From the NCBI GenBank assembly GCA_002451555.1, contig DKCU01000019.1, positions 1 to 42,424 on the forward strand: 42,424 bases of DNA, written 5' to 3'. A program made the position numbers and the translations under genes. Below are positions 8,290 to 16,068 of this stretch, one piece after another. Source of the stretch: Candidatus Segatella albertsiae. Lineage in GTDB: Bacteria; Bacteroidota; Bacteroidia; Bacteroidales; Bacteroidaceae. Each line of letters starts with the position of its first letter. The stretch's first letter is position 1. The notes below the pieces were generated by a model. The model was not told where the DNA came from. It was given only the letters and a program-made list of their open reading frames with translations, and made no database searches.

Positions 8290-9267
8290 ATGGCAAAGAT
8301 TAAGACTATAGGTATTTTGACTTCAGGAGGTGACGCTCCAGGTATGAACGCCGCCATTCGTGCGGTAACTCGTTCTGCCATTTACAACGGATTCAACGTA
8401 AAGGCTATTTATCGTGGTTACGATGGTCTCATCAATGATGAAATCAAACCATTCACCACAGAAAACGTGAGTGGTATCATTGGTACTGGTGGTACCATCC
8501 TCAAGACTGCGCGTTCCAAGGAATTCATGACAGAGGAAGGACGCCAAAAGGCTTTCGAGACAATTCAGAAAGAAGAAATCGACGCCTTGGTGGTCATCGG
8601 TGGTAACGGTTCCCTGACGGGTGCCATGAACTTCGCAAGGGAGTTTGACATTTGCTGCATCGGTCTCCCAGGAACTATTGACAACGACCTTTATGGTACA
8701 GATAACACCATCGGTTACGACACGACCATGAACACCATCGTAGAGTGTGTCGATCGTATCCGTGATACCGCCCAGAGTCACGAGCGTATCTTCTTTATCG
8801 AGGTGATGGGACGTGACGCAGGATTCTTGGCGCAAAACAGTGCCATCGCAAGTGGTGCTGAGGCTGCCATCATCCCAGAGGACAGCACAGATGTTGACCA
8901 GTTGGCTCAATTCATGGAACGTGGTATCCGCAAATCCAAGAAGAGCTGTATCGTCATCGTGTCAGAAAGTCCTAAGTGCGGTGCCCTTTACTATGCAGAC
9001 CGTGTGCGCAAGGAGTTCCCTGAGTTCGACGTACGTGTCTCCATCCTCGGACACTTGCAGCGTGGTGGTCGTCCTTCTGCACGTGATCGTATCTTGGCTT
9101 CTCGTACAGGATGTGGTGCCATCGAGGCCATCATGCAGGGACAGCGCAATGTTATGATTGGCGTACGCAACAACGAGGTTGTCTATGTACCATTGTCAGA
9201 GGCAATCCGTTCAGACAAGCCATTCGACCGTAAGTTGATCAAGGTGCTCGACGAGTTGAGCATCTAA
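8290..9267 (+). CDS. pfkA: ATP-dependent 6-phosphofructokinase
   Basis: Glycolytic kinase forming fructose 1,6-bisphosphate. 325 residues, family-typical. Motifs: GILTSGGDAPGMN (8-20), RGYDGL (42-47), the catalytic TIDND (Asp131, equivalent to E. coli Asp127), EVMGRDAG (substrate) and LGHLQRGG. Gly residues in GGNG (104-107) and in GLPGTIDND correspond to the ATP-type, not the pyrophosphate-type, enzyme. Oddity: the Mg-ATP site Asp (E. coli Asp103) is Asn106 here. No consensus promoter was seen upstream; the leader carries the 25-bp duplicate described separately. Confidence 0.96.
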   Translation: MAKIKTIGILTSGGDAPGMNAAIRAVTRSAIYNGFNVKAIYRGYDGLINDEIKPFTTENVSGIIGTGGTILKTARSKEFMTEEGRQKAFETIQKEEIDALVVIGGNGSLTGAMNFAREFDICCIGLPGTIDNDLYGTDNTIGYDTTMNTIVECVDRIRDTAQSHERIFFIEVMGRDAGFLAQNSAIASGAEAAIIPEDSTDVDQLAQFMERGIRKSKKSCIVIVSESPKCGALYYADRVRKEFPEFDVRVSILGHLQRGGRPSARDRILASRTGCGAIEAIMQGQRNVMIGVRNNEVVYVPLSEAIRSDKPFDRKLIKVLDELSI

Positions 9268-9287
9268 AATAGGTCTGCAAGCCCTAT

Positions 9288-9326
9288 GTGCCGTTTAAGT
9301 TATCGTGAAAATGGCTTAAACGGCAC
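9288..9326 (+). terminator. Hairpin after pfkA
   Basis: 12-bp perfect stem: GTGCCGTTTAAG (9288-9299) pairs with 9315-9326 around a 15-nt loop. It is followed by TAAAAATGG rather than a clean T-run, so it is a weak terminator or a processed 3' end. Confidence 0.5.
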
Positions 9327-9363
9327 TAAAAATGGTTTAAAGGCGAATAAAACTCGAATAAAT

Positions 9364-9395
9364 TTTGGAGTTTTCGCAAATTGTTGTTACTTTTG
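9364..9395 (+). promoter_or_regulatory. ATP synthase operon promoter, TTTG-N20-TACTTTTG
   Basis: -33 TTTG 9364-9367 and -7 TACTTTTG 9388-9395, 20 bp apart, giving a leader of about 95 nt before atpD. It is the only full-consensus promoter found for the nine-gene operon. Confidence 0.8.
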
Positions 9396-9445
9396 CAATC
9401 GAATGGGTGAGAGCCCTGATTGCAAAAATAAAACAAACCAGGGCT
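9391..9445 (+). promoter_or_regulatory. Interleaved inverted repeats at the atp promoter and leader
   Basis: Repeat 1: TTTTGCAATC (9391-9400) and GATTGCAAAA (9418-9427), perfect, with the first arm overlapping the -7 box. Repeat 2: AGCCCTG (9412-9418) and CAGGGCT (9439-9445), perfect, entirely in the predicted transcript. The two share base 9418 and interleave, so they cannot both form as simple hairpins. Repeat 1 may be a DNA operator and repeat 2 a 5' mRNA stem. Function is inferred. Confidence 0.5.
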
Positions 9446-9496
9446 AAACTACAGAAACAACAAAACAACAACAAAATAAATTTAAACTTATAGCTT

Positions 9497-11023
9497 ATGT
9501 CACAAATGAACGGACGCATTTCGCAGATTATCGGTCCTGTTATCGACGTATATTTCGATACCAAGGGCGAGAACCCTGAGAAAGTGCTTCCAAAAATTCA
9601 CGAAGCTCTTAAGGTAAAACGCCCAGATGGACGCGACTTGGTCATCGAGGTGCAACAGCACATCGGTGAGGATACAGTACGTTGCGTTGCCATGGACAAT
9701 ACCGATGGCTTGCAGCGTGGCTTGGAGGTTGTCCCAACGGGCAGCCCTATCGTCATGCCAGCCGGAGAGCAAATCAAGGGCCGTATGATGAATGTCATCG
9801 GACAGCCTATTGATGGTATGAAAGAGTTGGACATGAAAGGTGCTTATCCTATTCACCGTGAAGCTCCTAAGTTTGATGAGTTGTCAACTCACAAAGAAAT
9901 GCTTGCCACTGGCATCAAGGTCATCGACTTGCTCGAACCTTACATGAAGGGTGGTAAGATCGGTTTGTTCGGTGGTGCCGGCGTAGGCAAGACCGTGCTT
10001 ATCATGGAGTTGATCAACAACATCGCCAAGGGCCACAACGGCTACTCTGTGTTTGCAGGTGTGGGTGAGCGTACTCGTGAGGGTAACGACTTGATTCGTG
10101 ATATGCTCGAATCAGGCGTTATCAAGTATGGCGACAAGTTCAAGAAAGCCATGGAGGAAGGCAAATGGGATCTCTCGCTCGTCGATCCTGAGGAGCTCGC
10201 CAAGAGCCAGGCTACGCTTGTCTATGGTCAGATGAACGAGCCACCTGGGGCACGTGCTTCGGTTGCGCTCTCAGGTCTGACGGTCGCTGAGGAGTTCCGT
10301 GATCACGGAGGCAAGAACGGCGAGGCTGCCGACATCATGTTCTTTATTGATAACATCTTCCGTTTCACCCAGGCAGGTTCCGAGGTATCCGCATTGCTGG
10401 GCCGTATGCCTTCCGCTGTAGGTTACCAACCAACTTTGGCTTCTGAGATGGGTGCCATGCAGGAGCGTATTACTTCTACGAAGAATGGTTCCATCACTTC
10501 CGTACAGGCTGTCTATGTGCCAGCCGACGACTTGACGGACCCAGCTCCAGCCACCACCTTTACTCACTTGGATGCAACGACAGAGCTTTCTCGTAAGATC
10601 GCTTCTTTGGGTATCTATCCAGCCGTTGATCCACTGGGTTCTACTTCTCGTATCCTTGACCCACTGATTGTAGGCAAGGCTCACTATGACTGTGCTCAAC
10701 GAGTTAAGCAGTTGTTGCAGAGATACAATGAGTTGCAGGACATCATCGCCATCCTCGGTATGGACGAACTCTCCGATGAAGATAAGTTGACCGTGAACCG
10801 CGCACGTCGTGTACAGCGTTTCTTGAGTCAGCCATTCACCGTGGCAGAGCAGTTTACCGGTTTGAAGGGTGTGATGGTACCAATCGAGGAGACGATTAAG
10901 GGCTTCAACGCCATCTTGGACGGCGAGGTCGATGACCTTCCAGAACAGGCGTTCCTCAACGTAGGTACTATCGAGGATGCCAAGGAGAAGGCTAAGCAGT
11001 TGCTCGCAGCTGCACAGGCGTAG
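9497..11023 (+). CDS. atpD: ATP synthase F1 subunit beta
   Basis: Catalytic subunit of F-type ATP synthase. Walker A GGAGVGKT at residues 159-166; catalytic Glu191 in GERTREGND; the DELSDED segment near 408 that contacts gamma. At 508 residues it is longer than the usual 460-470. The extra length includes an insertion after GNDLIRDMLESG (VIKYGDKFKKAMEEGKWDLS and following residues), common to Bacteroidota beta subunits. First gene of the operon; atpC follows after a 123-bp spacer full of heptamer repeats. Confidence 0.98.
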   Translation: MSQMNGRISQIIGPVIDVYFDTKGENPEKVLPKIHEALKVKRPDGRDLVIEVQQHIGEDTVRCVAMDNTDGLQRGLEVVPTGSPIVMPAGEQIKGRMMNVIGQPIDGMKELDMKGAYPIHREAPKFDELSTHKEMLATGIKVIDLLEPYMKGGKIGLFGGAGVGKTVLIMELINNIAKGHNGYSVFAGVGERTREGNDLIRDMLESGVIKYGDKFKKAMEEGKWDLSLVDPEELAKSQATLVYGQMNEPPGARASVALSGLTVAEEFRDHGGKNGEAADIMFFIDNIFRFTQAGSEVSALLGRMPSAVGYQPTLASEMGAMQERITSTKNGSITSVQAVYVPADDLTDPAPATTFTHLDATTELSRKIASLGIYPAVDPLGSTSRILDPLIVGKAHYDCAQRVKQLLQRYNELQDIIAILGMDELSDEDKLTVNRARRVQRFLSQPFTVAEQFTGLKGVMVPIEETIKGFNAILDGEVDDLPEQAFLNVGTIEDAKEKAKQLLAAAQA

Positions 11024-11032
11024 TTATGATTA

Positions 11033-11060
11033 AGTGAAGAGTGAAGAGTGAAGAGTGAAG
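11033..11060. repeat. Four perfect AGTGAAG heptamers
   Basis: Units at 11033, 11040, 11047 and 11054, followed by AATTCAA. A near-identical array precedes atpA (14387-14414). Located just after the atpD stop. Confidence 0.9.
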
Positions 11061-11100
11061 AATTCAAATGATAGAATCGTTTGTGAGATTTGACACTAGT

Positions 11101-11135
11101 CATTTAACATTTAACACTTAACACTTAACATTTAA
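11101..11135. repeat. Five CAYTTAA heptamers before atpC
   Basis: CATTTAA, CATTTAA, CACTTAA, CACTTAA, CATTTAA in register from 11101 to 11135, ending 11 bp before the atpC ATG. An unstructured A/T-rich leader of this kind could aid ribosome access. Confidence 0.85.
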
Positions 11136-11146
11136 AGATTAGGACT

Positions 11147-11389
11147 ATGCTGAAATTAAAGATAGTTTCTCCCGAGAAGATTGTATTCCAAGGTGAGGTG
11201 GAAAGCGTTTTGGTTCCAGGAACGCTCGGCTCGTTCGAGATTCTGAAAGACCATGCTCCAATCATCTCTTCGCTCGAAGTGGGCAAGGTGGAATACACGA
11301 CCCAAGAAGGTAAACAACAATTGAATATCCAGGGCGGATTCGTGGAAGTCAAGAAAAACGAAGTAAGCCTCTGTGTAGAAGTATCATAA
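11147..11389 (+). CDS. atpC: ATP synthase F1 subunit epsilon, short form
   Basis: Central-stalk subunit joining gamma to the c-ring. 80 residues containing only the N-terminal beta-sandwich domain (LKIVSPEKIVFQGEVESVLV, GSFEILKDHAPIISSLEVG). Typical epsilon is 130-140 residues, with a C-terminal helical hairpin that inhibits ATP hydrolysis; that hairpin is absent here. The stop is followed 3 bp later by the next gene, with no remnant of the missing domain. Short epsilon subunits occur in Bacteroidota, so this is probably native. Confidence 0.93.
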   Translation: MLKLKIVSPEKIVFQGEVESVLVPGTLGSFEILKDHAPIISSLEVGKVEYTTQEGKQQLNIQGGFVEVKKNEVSLCVEVS

Positions 11390-11392
11390 TTC

Positions 11393-11839
11393 ATGGAAAA
11401 AGAAGAAGTTATTCGCAGACAAATCATCAGACAGACGGGTCTTCGCTATAAGCAAATCTCTCTATGGCTGACAGCAGGCTTGGCACTGGCCATTCTCTTC
11501 GGTTGCAGAGTTTCCGCTTTATGCGACAGCATTCTTCCACAAGTGGTTAATCCATTGGTAGTGAGCGCAATATTCTCGCTTGTCTCAAGTGTCGCTTACG
11601 GTGAGGCATGGCAAGCCATAGCCAAATCTTCTCCTGCCAATCTCGCCAAGTTCTATTTGGCAGCGTCGGCAATGAAGATGATGGCAGCGGCAGTTGTATT
11701 CCTCATCTACGTGGTAGTTTGCGATAAGTCCAACATTCTTGGATTCACTGCTATCTTTGCCTTGTTTTATGTAGTGCTTCTCGTATTCGATTGTATCTTC
11801 TTTGCTCGTGCAGAGAAAAAGAATAATAAATTAAAGTAA
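11393..11839 (+). CDS. AtpI-position small membrane protein
   Basis: 148 residues with four hydrophobic segments (about 22-40, 50-68, 86-107, 113-135) and charged ends (MEKEEVIRRQIIRQ and AEKKNNKLK). It lies between atpC and atpB, where AtpI-like c-ring assembly factors or Mg2+ carriers are encoded in other bacteria. I do not see a diagnostic AtpI motif, so the role is inferred from position. It starts 3 bp after the atpC stop and is certainly cotranscribed. Confidence 0.75.
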   Translation: MEKEEVIRRQIIRQTGLRYKQISLWLTAGLALAILFGCRVSALCDSILPQVVNPLVVSAIFSLVSSVAYGEAWQAIAKSSPANLAKFYLAASAMKMMAAAVVFLIYVVVCDKSNILGFTAIFALFYVVLLVFDCIFFARAEKKNNKLK

Positions 11840-11851
11840 GAATTAACGATT

Positions 11852-12955
11852 ATGAAATATCTCAAGCAATTCCTCTTGATGGCAATGCTCCTCTTCACGT
11901 TGGCTCCTCTGCAGGTGTCGGCCAAGGAGAACATTGATGTGAAAGAGATATTGTGGGGTCATATCAAGGATTCTTATGAATGGCATATCACGAAGATAGG
12001 AGATCATCCCGTAGTGATCAACCTGCCTATCATTGTCAAGACCACCAGTGGCTGGCATGTATTCTCAAGCTCAGAGTTTTCTGAGGAGAAAGATGCCAAC
12101 GGCGACCGTCCGGGTCCGTACAACTTGGTCATCAAGAACAGTGAAGCGCAGAGTAATCCCAACAAGATTGTAGAGAAAGTAGGCGGCGAGGAAGTGAAGC
12201 CTCTCGACCTATCCATCACGAAGACAGTTTGCGTACTCTTCATTGATGCTATCATCTTGTTGATATGTGTCTTGGTTCCAGCTCGCTGGTGCAAGAAGCA
12301 TAAGGTGGACGACCCTGCTCCGTCGGGATTTGTGGGATTGATGCACATGTTCATCATGTCAGTTTATGACGATGTCATCAAGGCTACGCTCGGAAAAGAA
12401 GCACCGAAGTACGCACCATGGTTGCTTACATGCTTCTTCTTCATCTTTGTAGCCAACATCATGGGTATCGTACCATTCCCTCCAGGCGGTGGAAACCTGA
12501 CAGGTAACATAGCATGTACCTGTTTCTTCGGCGTTACGACGTTCATCATCACCAATGTGACAGGTACCAAGGAATATTGGAAGGAAATCTTCTGGCCAGA
12601 AGTACCGACGTGGTTGAAGGTGCCAGTGCCATTGATGCCATTCATTGAGCTATTTGGAATCTTCACGAAACCATTGGCTCTGATTATCCGACTCTTCGCC
12701 AACATGATGGCAGGTCACGCAATCGCCTTGTCTTTTGCGGCAATCATTTTCATTATGTTCAACATCAGTGAGAATGCGATCGCCAACTACGTGGCAGGAA
12801 CAGGTATGACAATCGTAAGTGTTGCGATGAGCGCCTTCATGATGCTCCTCGAAGTATTGGTAAGCTACATCCAGGCATTGGTATTCACCATGCTGAGTGC
12901 AGTATTCATCTCACTGGCACATGTACATGAGCCAGAGCCTGAAATGGCAAAGTAA
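11852..12955 (+). CDS. atpB: ATP synthase Fo subunit a, with exported N-terminal domain
   Basis: Stator channel subunit that passes H+ to the c-ring. The essential Arg is R280 in PLALIIRLFANMMAGH. Other conserved parts: ANIMGIVPFPPGG (201-213) and the C-terminal helix MLLEVLVSYIQALVFTML. 367 residues rather than about 270: a signal-peptide-like N-terminus (LLMAMLLFTLAPLQVSA) and about 90 periplasmic residues precede the first core helix, as in Bacteroidota relatives. The final MAK-stop sequence is echoed 44 bp downstream as a direct repeat. Confidence 0.96.
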   Translation: MKYLKQFLLMAMLLFTLAPLQVSAKENIDVKEILWGHIKDSYEWHITKIGDHPVVINLPIIVKTTSGWHVFSSSEFSEEKDANGDRPGPYNLVIKNSEAQSNPNKIVEKVGGEEVKPLDLSITKTVCVLFIDAIILLICVLVPARWCKKHKVDDPAPSGFVGLMHMFIMSVYDDVIKATLGKEAPKYAPWLLTCFFFIFVANIMGIVPFPPGGGNLTGNIACTCFFGVTTFIITNVTGTKEYWKEIFWPEVPTWLKVPVPLMPFIELFGIFTKPLALIIRLFANMMAGHAIALSFAAIIFIMFNISENAIANYVAGTGMTIVSVAMSAFMMLLEVLVSYIQALVFTMLSAVFISLAHVHEPEPEMAK

Positions 12956-12999
12956 TTGCTACGAAAGGCTAAACAATTATGCCAGCAATGGCAAAGTAA
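12943..12999. repeat. 13-nt direct repeat spanning the atpB stop codon
   Basis: AATGGCAAAGTAA occurs at 12943-12955 (last codons and stop of atpB) and again at 12987-12999 in the spacer, 44 bp later. The second copy is untranslated. Confidence 0.7.
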
Positions 13000-13045
13000 C
13001 AAGAATTTATAAACAGAAAATATTAACAACTTAAATTTTAAGATT

Positions 13046-13285
13046 ATGTTATCACTTTTATTGGCAGCAGAAGTTGCAAAGTTGGGTGCCGCAGTAGGCG
13101 CAGGTCTTGCCGCAATTGGCGCAGGTATTGGTATTGGTCGTATTGGTGGTCAGGCAATGGACGCTATGGCTCGCCAACCAGAGAAGATGGGCGACCTCCG
13201 TTCTTCAATGATTATCGCAGCTGCATTGGTTGAGGGTGTTGCATTCTTCGCAGTCATCATCGCCATCTTGGCAATTGTCATGTAA
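13046..13285 (+). CDS. atpE: ATP synthase Fo subunit c
   Basis: Rotor-ring proteolipid of 79 residues: two helices joined by the polar loop ARQPE (42-46). The ion-binding carboxylate is Glu63 in ALVEGVAFF. Na+-type rings have Gln near helix-1 position 32 and Ser/Thr right after the Glu; here the aligned residues are Ile30 and Gly64, so this ring is predicted to be H+-specific. The Gly-rich helix 1 (GAGIGIGRIGG) packs the ring. Ring size cannot be told. Confidence 0.96.
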   Translation: MLSLLLAAEVAKLGAAVGAGLAAIGAGIGIGRIGGQAMDAMARQPEKMGDLRSSMIIAAALVEGVAFFAVIIAILAIVM

Positions 13286-13334
13286 TCAGAGACAAAATAA
13301 CAAAATCGTTTAAGTAAAACTTTAACCAGTATAT

Positions 13335-13835
13335 ATGGATTTATTGATTCCTGATAGCGGTTTGCTTTTCTGGATGACGTTGGTCTTCATCATCGTCTTC
13401 ATCATCCTCTGGAAGGCTGGATTCCCAGCCATCGTCAAGATGGTGAACGATCGCAAGGCTTACATCGACGAGAGCTTGAAGAAAGCTCACGAGGCCAATG
13501 AGAAGCTTGCCAATATCCAAAAAGAAGGTGAATCCATTCTGAAGGAAGCCCGCGAGCAGCAAGCTGTCATCCTCAAGGAAGCAGCTGAAACTCGCGACGC
13601 TATCGTCGAGAAAGCACAGGACAAGGCTCGCGAGGAGGGTGCACGTCTTCTTTCTGATGCCAAGGCTCAGATTGAAAACGAAAAGCAGAATGCCATCCGT
13701 GAGATTCGTACACAGGTAGCTGAACTCTCAGTGCAAATCGCAGAGAAAGTACTCCGTGAGAAACTTTCCGACGACAAGTCCCAGATGGATATGATAAATC
13801 GACTGCTGGATGAGGTTTCTTCTGACAACAAATAG
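13335..13835 (+). CDS. atpF: ATP synthase Fo subunit b
   Basis: Peripheral stalk subunit, 166 residues: one N-terminal membrane helix (about 8-27, LLFWMTLVFIIVFIILW), then a long charged helix rich in Glu, Lys and Ala (for example ESILKEAREQQAVILKEAAE) that dimerises and binds delta. Standard length. 49 bp after atpE and 8 bp before atpH. Confidence 0.95.
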   Translation: MDLLIPDSGLLFWMTLVFIIVFIILWKAGFPAIVKMVNDRKAYIDESLKKAHEANEKLANIQKEGESILKEAREQQAVILKEAAETRDAIVEKAQDKAREEGARLLSDAKAQIENEKQNAIREIRTQVAELSVQIAEKVLREKLSDDKSQMDMINRLLDEVSSDNK

Positions 13836-13843
13836 TAAAGCTT

Positions 13844-14380
13844 ATGGATATAGGTGTAATATCGGTGCGATATGCCAGGGCACTCATCAAGAGCGCACTC
13901 AGCATGAAGCTCGAAGATCAGGTTTATCAGGAGATGCAGACACTCTTCAAGAGCTACATCGACGTGCCTGAACTGAGATTTACGATAGACAACCCTATGC
14001 TCGGCAAGGACAAGAAGCAAAAACTTCTTACAACAGCCCTAGGCGAGAAGCCTTCGGAATTGAGCAAGAAATTCATTGCACTCGTACTGAAGGAGGATAG
14101 GGAGAGCACCCTGCAATTCATGGCTGCTTCGTATATCACTCTTTACAGGAAACAGAAGAATATCATCCGTGGTAAACTGACCACCGCCACTGCCGTCTCT
14201 CCCGAAACGGAGGCCAAGATGCGCAAGATGGTGGAGAGCAGAACGCAAGGTACTGTGGAGTTCAAAACCGAGGTGAACCCCGACATCATCGGTGGTTTCA
14301 TCCTCGAATATGATACTTACAGAATGGATGCGAGCGTCAAGACGAAGCTCAACACCATCCTGACACAGCTCAAAAAGTAG
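13844..14380 (+). CDS. atpH: ATP synthase F1 subunit delta
   Basis: OSCP-family subunit joining the b stalk to the top of the alpha-beta hexamer. 178 residues. The N-terminal helical domain begins IGVISVRYARALIKSA, and the C-terminal part has the family motif VNPDIIGGFILEYDTYRMDASV near 145-166. Starts 8 bp after the atpF stop. It is followed by a 95-bp spacer with a second heptamer array. Confidence 0.95.
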   Translation: MDIGVISVRYARALIKSALSMKLEDQVYQEMQTLFKSYIDVPELRFTIDNPMLGKDKKQKLLTTALGEKPSELSKKFIALVLKEDRESTLQFMAASYITLYRKQKNIIRGKLTTATAVSPETEAKMRKMVESRTQGTVEFKTEVNPDIIGGFILEYDTYRMDASVKTKLNTILTQLKK

Positions 14381-14386
14381 GAGATA

Positions 14387-14414
14387 AGTGAAGAGTGAAG
14401 AACGAAGAGTGAAG
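14387..14414. repeat. Second AGTGAAG heptamer array, before atpA
   Basis: AGTGAAG, AGTGAAG, AACGAAG, AGTGAAG at 14387-14414, then AATTCAA. Over 38 bases it matches the atpD-atpC spacer (from 11033) with three differences, so the two spacers share a common repeat. Confidence 0.88.
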
Positions 14415-14475
14415 AATTCAAGTGCTTTTCTCTTCATGAGTTTCTAGTTAAAAATCTAATTTAAAAGAAGTAATA

Positions 14476-16062
14476 ATGTCAGATAAAATTAAACCAAGTG
14501 AAGTGTCTGAGGTACTTCAGCAACAACTCCAGGAGGTCAATGGCTCTGAGAAATTTGACGAGGTAGGTACCGTGCTCACCGTCGGTGATGGTGTGGCTCG
14601 TATCTATGGTCTTAGAAACGCAGAGGCCAACGAACTTCTTGAGTTCGAGAATGGCACGATGGCTATCGTCATGAACTTGGAGGAAGACAATGTAGGTTGC
14701 GTCTTATTGGGTCCTACTGCTGGCATCAAGGAAGGACAGAGCGTGAAACGTACCCATCGTATCGCCTCTATTCGTGTGAACGACAACTTCTTAGGTCGTG
14801 TCGTTAATCCTTTGGGTCAAGCTATTGATGGACAAGGCGACATCGACCTCACAGGAGCCTTCGAGATGCCATTGGACCGAAAGGCTCCAGGTGTGATCTA
14901 TCGTCAACCCGTGAAGGAACCTCTTCAGACAGGTTTGAAGGCTGTCGATTCCATGATTCCTATCGGTCGTGGTCAGCGTGAGTTGATTATCGGTGACCGC
15001 CAGACAGGTAAGACTGCCATCGCAGTAGATACCATCATCAACCAGAAGAGCTTCTATGAAGCAGGCAAACCTGTGTATTGTATTTATGTAGCCATTGGTC
15101 AGAAGGCTTCTACCGTGGCAGCATTGGTACAGAACCTGAAAGAGCATGGTGCTCTTCCTTATACCATCATCGTCAGCGCTACTGCAGCAGACCCAGCGGC
15201 CATGCAGTATTATGCTCCATTCGCAGGTGCAGCCATCGGTGAGTATTTCCGCGACCGTGGTTACTCAGCCCTCGTCGTATATGATGACTTGAGCAAGCAG
15301 GCTGTGGCTTATCGTGAGGTTTCCTTGATTCTTCGCCGTCCATCAGGACGTGAGGCTTACCCTGGCGATGTGTTCTATCTCCACTCTCGTTTGTTGGAGC
15401 GTGCAGCACGTATCAACGACCAGCAGGAGGTAGCAGAGCAGATGAACGACCTTCCAGAGTGCATGAAGGGTCACGTAAAGGGTGGTGGTTCTTTGACCGC
15501 ACTTCCTATCATCGAGACCCAGGCAGGCGACGTTTCCGCATATATCCCAACCAACGTGATTTCCATCACTGACGGTCAGATATTCTTGGAGACAGACCTC
15601 TTCAACCAAGGTTTCCGTCCAGCCATCAACGTAGGTATCTCCGTATCTCGTGTGGGTGGTTCTGCTCAAATCAAGAGTATGAAGAAGGTGGCAGGTACCT
15701 TGAAGATTGATATGGCTCAGTATCGTGAGTTGGAGTCCTTCTCTAAGTTCTCCAGCGATATGGATGCCGTCACAGCCATGACTTTGGACCGTGGTCGTAA
15801 GAATGACAAATTGCTGATTCAGCCTCAATATAGCCCTATGCCAGTAGGTGAGCAGGTAGCTATCCTGTACTGTGGTGTACACGGATTGATGCACGAGGTA
15901 CCTATGGACAAGGTGCGTGAATGCCAGGATCAGTTCTTGGATGCCATGCGCAGCCAGCATGCCGACGCCATTCAGACTTTGGCAGAAGGCAAACTCACCG
16001 ATGATACCATCAAGGTTATCGAGGAGACCATGGCTAACGTAGCAGGACAATATAAAGCGTAA
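14476..16062 (+). CDS. atpA: ATP synthase F1 subunit alpha
   Basis: Non-catalytic nucleotide-binding subunit of the F1 hexamer. Walker A GDRQTGKT at residues 173-180; the arginine finger Arg392 in SVSRVGGSAQ completes the beta active site. 528 residues, slightly longer than usual, with a short insertion around QEVAEQMNDLPECMKGHVKG (318-337). 6 bp before atpG. Confidence 0.98.
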   Translation: MSDKIKPSEVSEVLQQQLQEVNGSEKFDEVGTVLTVGDGVARIYGLRNAEANELLEFENGTMAIVMNLEEDNVGCVLLGPTAGIKEGQSVKRTHRIASIRVNDNFLGRVVNPLGQAIDGQGDIDLTGAFEMPLDRKAPGVIYRQPVKEPLQTGLKAVDSMIPIGRGQRELIIGDRQTGKTAIAVDTIINQKSFYEAGKPVYCIYVAIGQKASTVAALVQNLKEHGALPYTIIVSATAADPAAMQYYAPFAGAAIGEYFRDRGYSALVVYDDLSKQAVAYREVSLILRRPSGREAYPGDVFYLHSRLLERAARINDQQEVAEQMNDLPECMKGHVKGGGSLTALPIIETQAGDVSAYIPTNVISITDGQIFLETDLFNQGFRPAINVGISVSRVGGSAQIKSMKKVAGTLKIDMAQYRELESFSKFSSDMDAVTAMTLDRGRKNDKLLIQPQYSPMPVGEQVAILYCGVHGLMHEVPMDKVRECQDQFLDAMRSQHADAIQTLAEGKLTDDTIKVIEETMANVAGQYKA

Positions 16063-16068
16063 TAGCCT

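Noticed and set aside
15343..16050. 235-codon minus-strand frame opposite atpA
   Set aside because: atpA is fully conserved here; the antisense frame is a codon-bias shadow.
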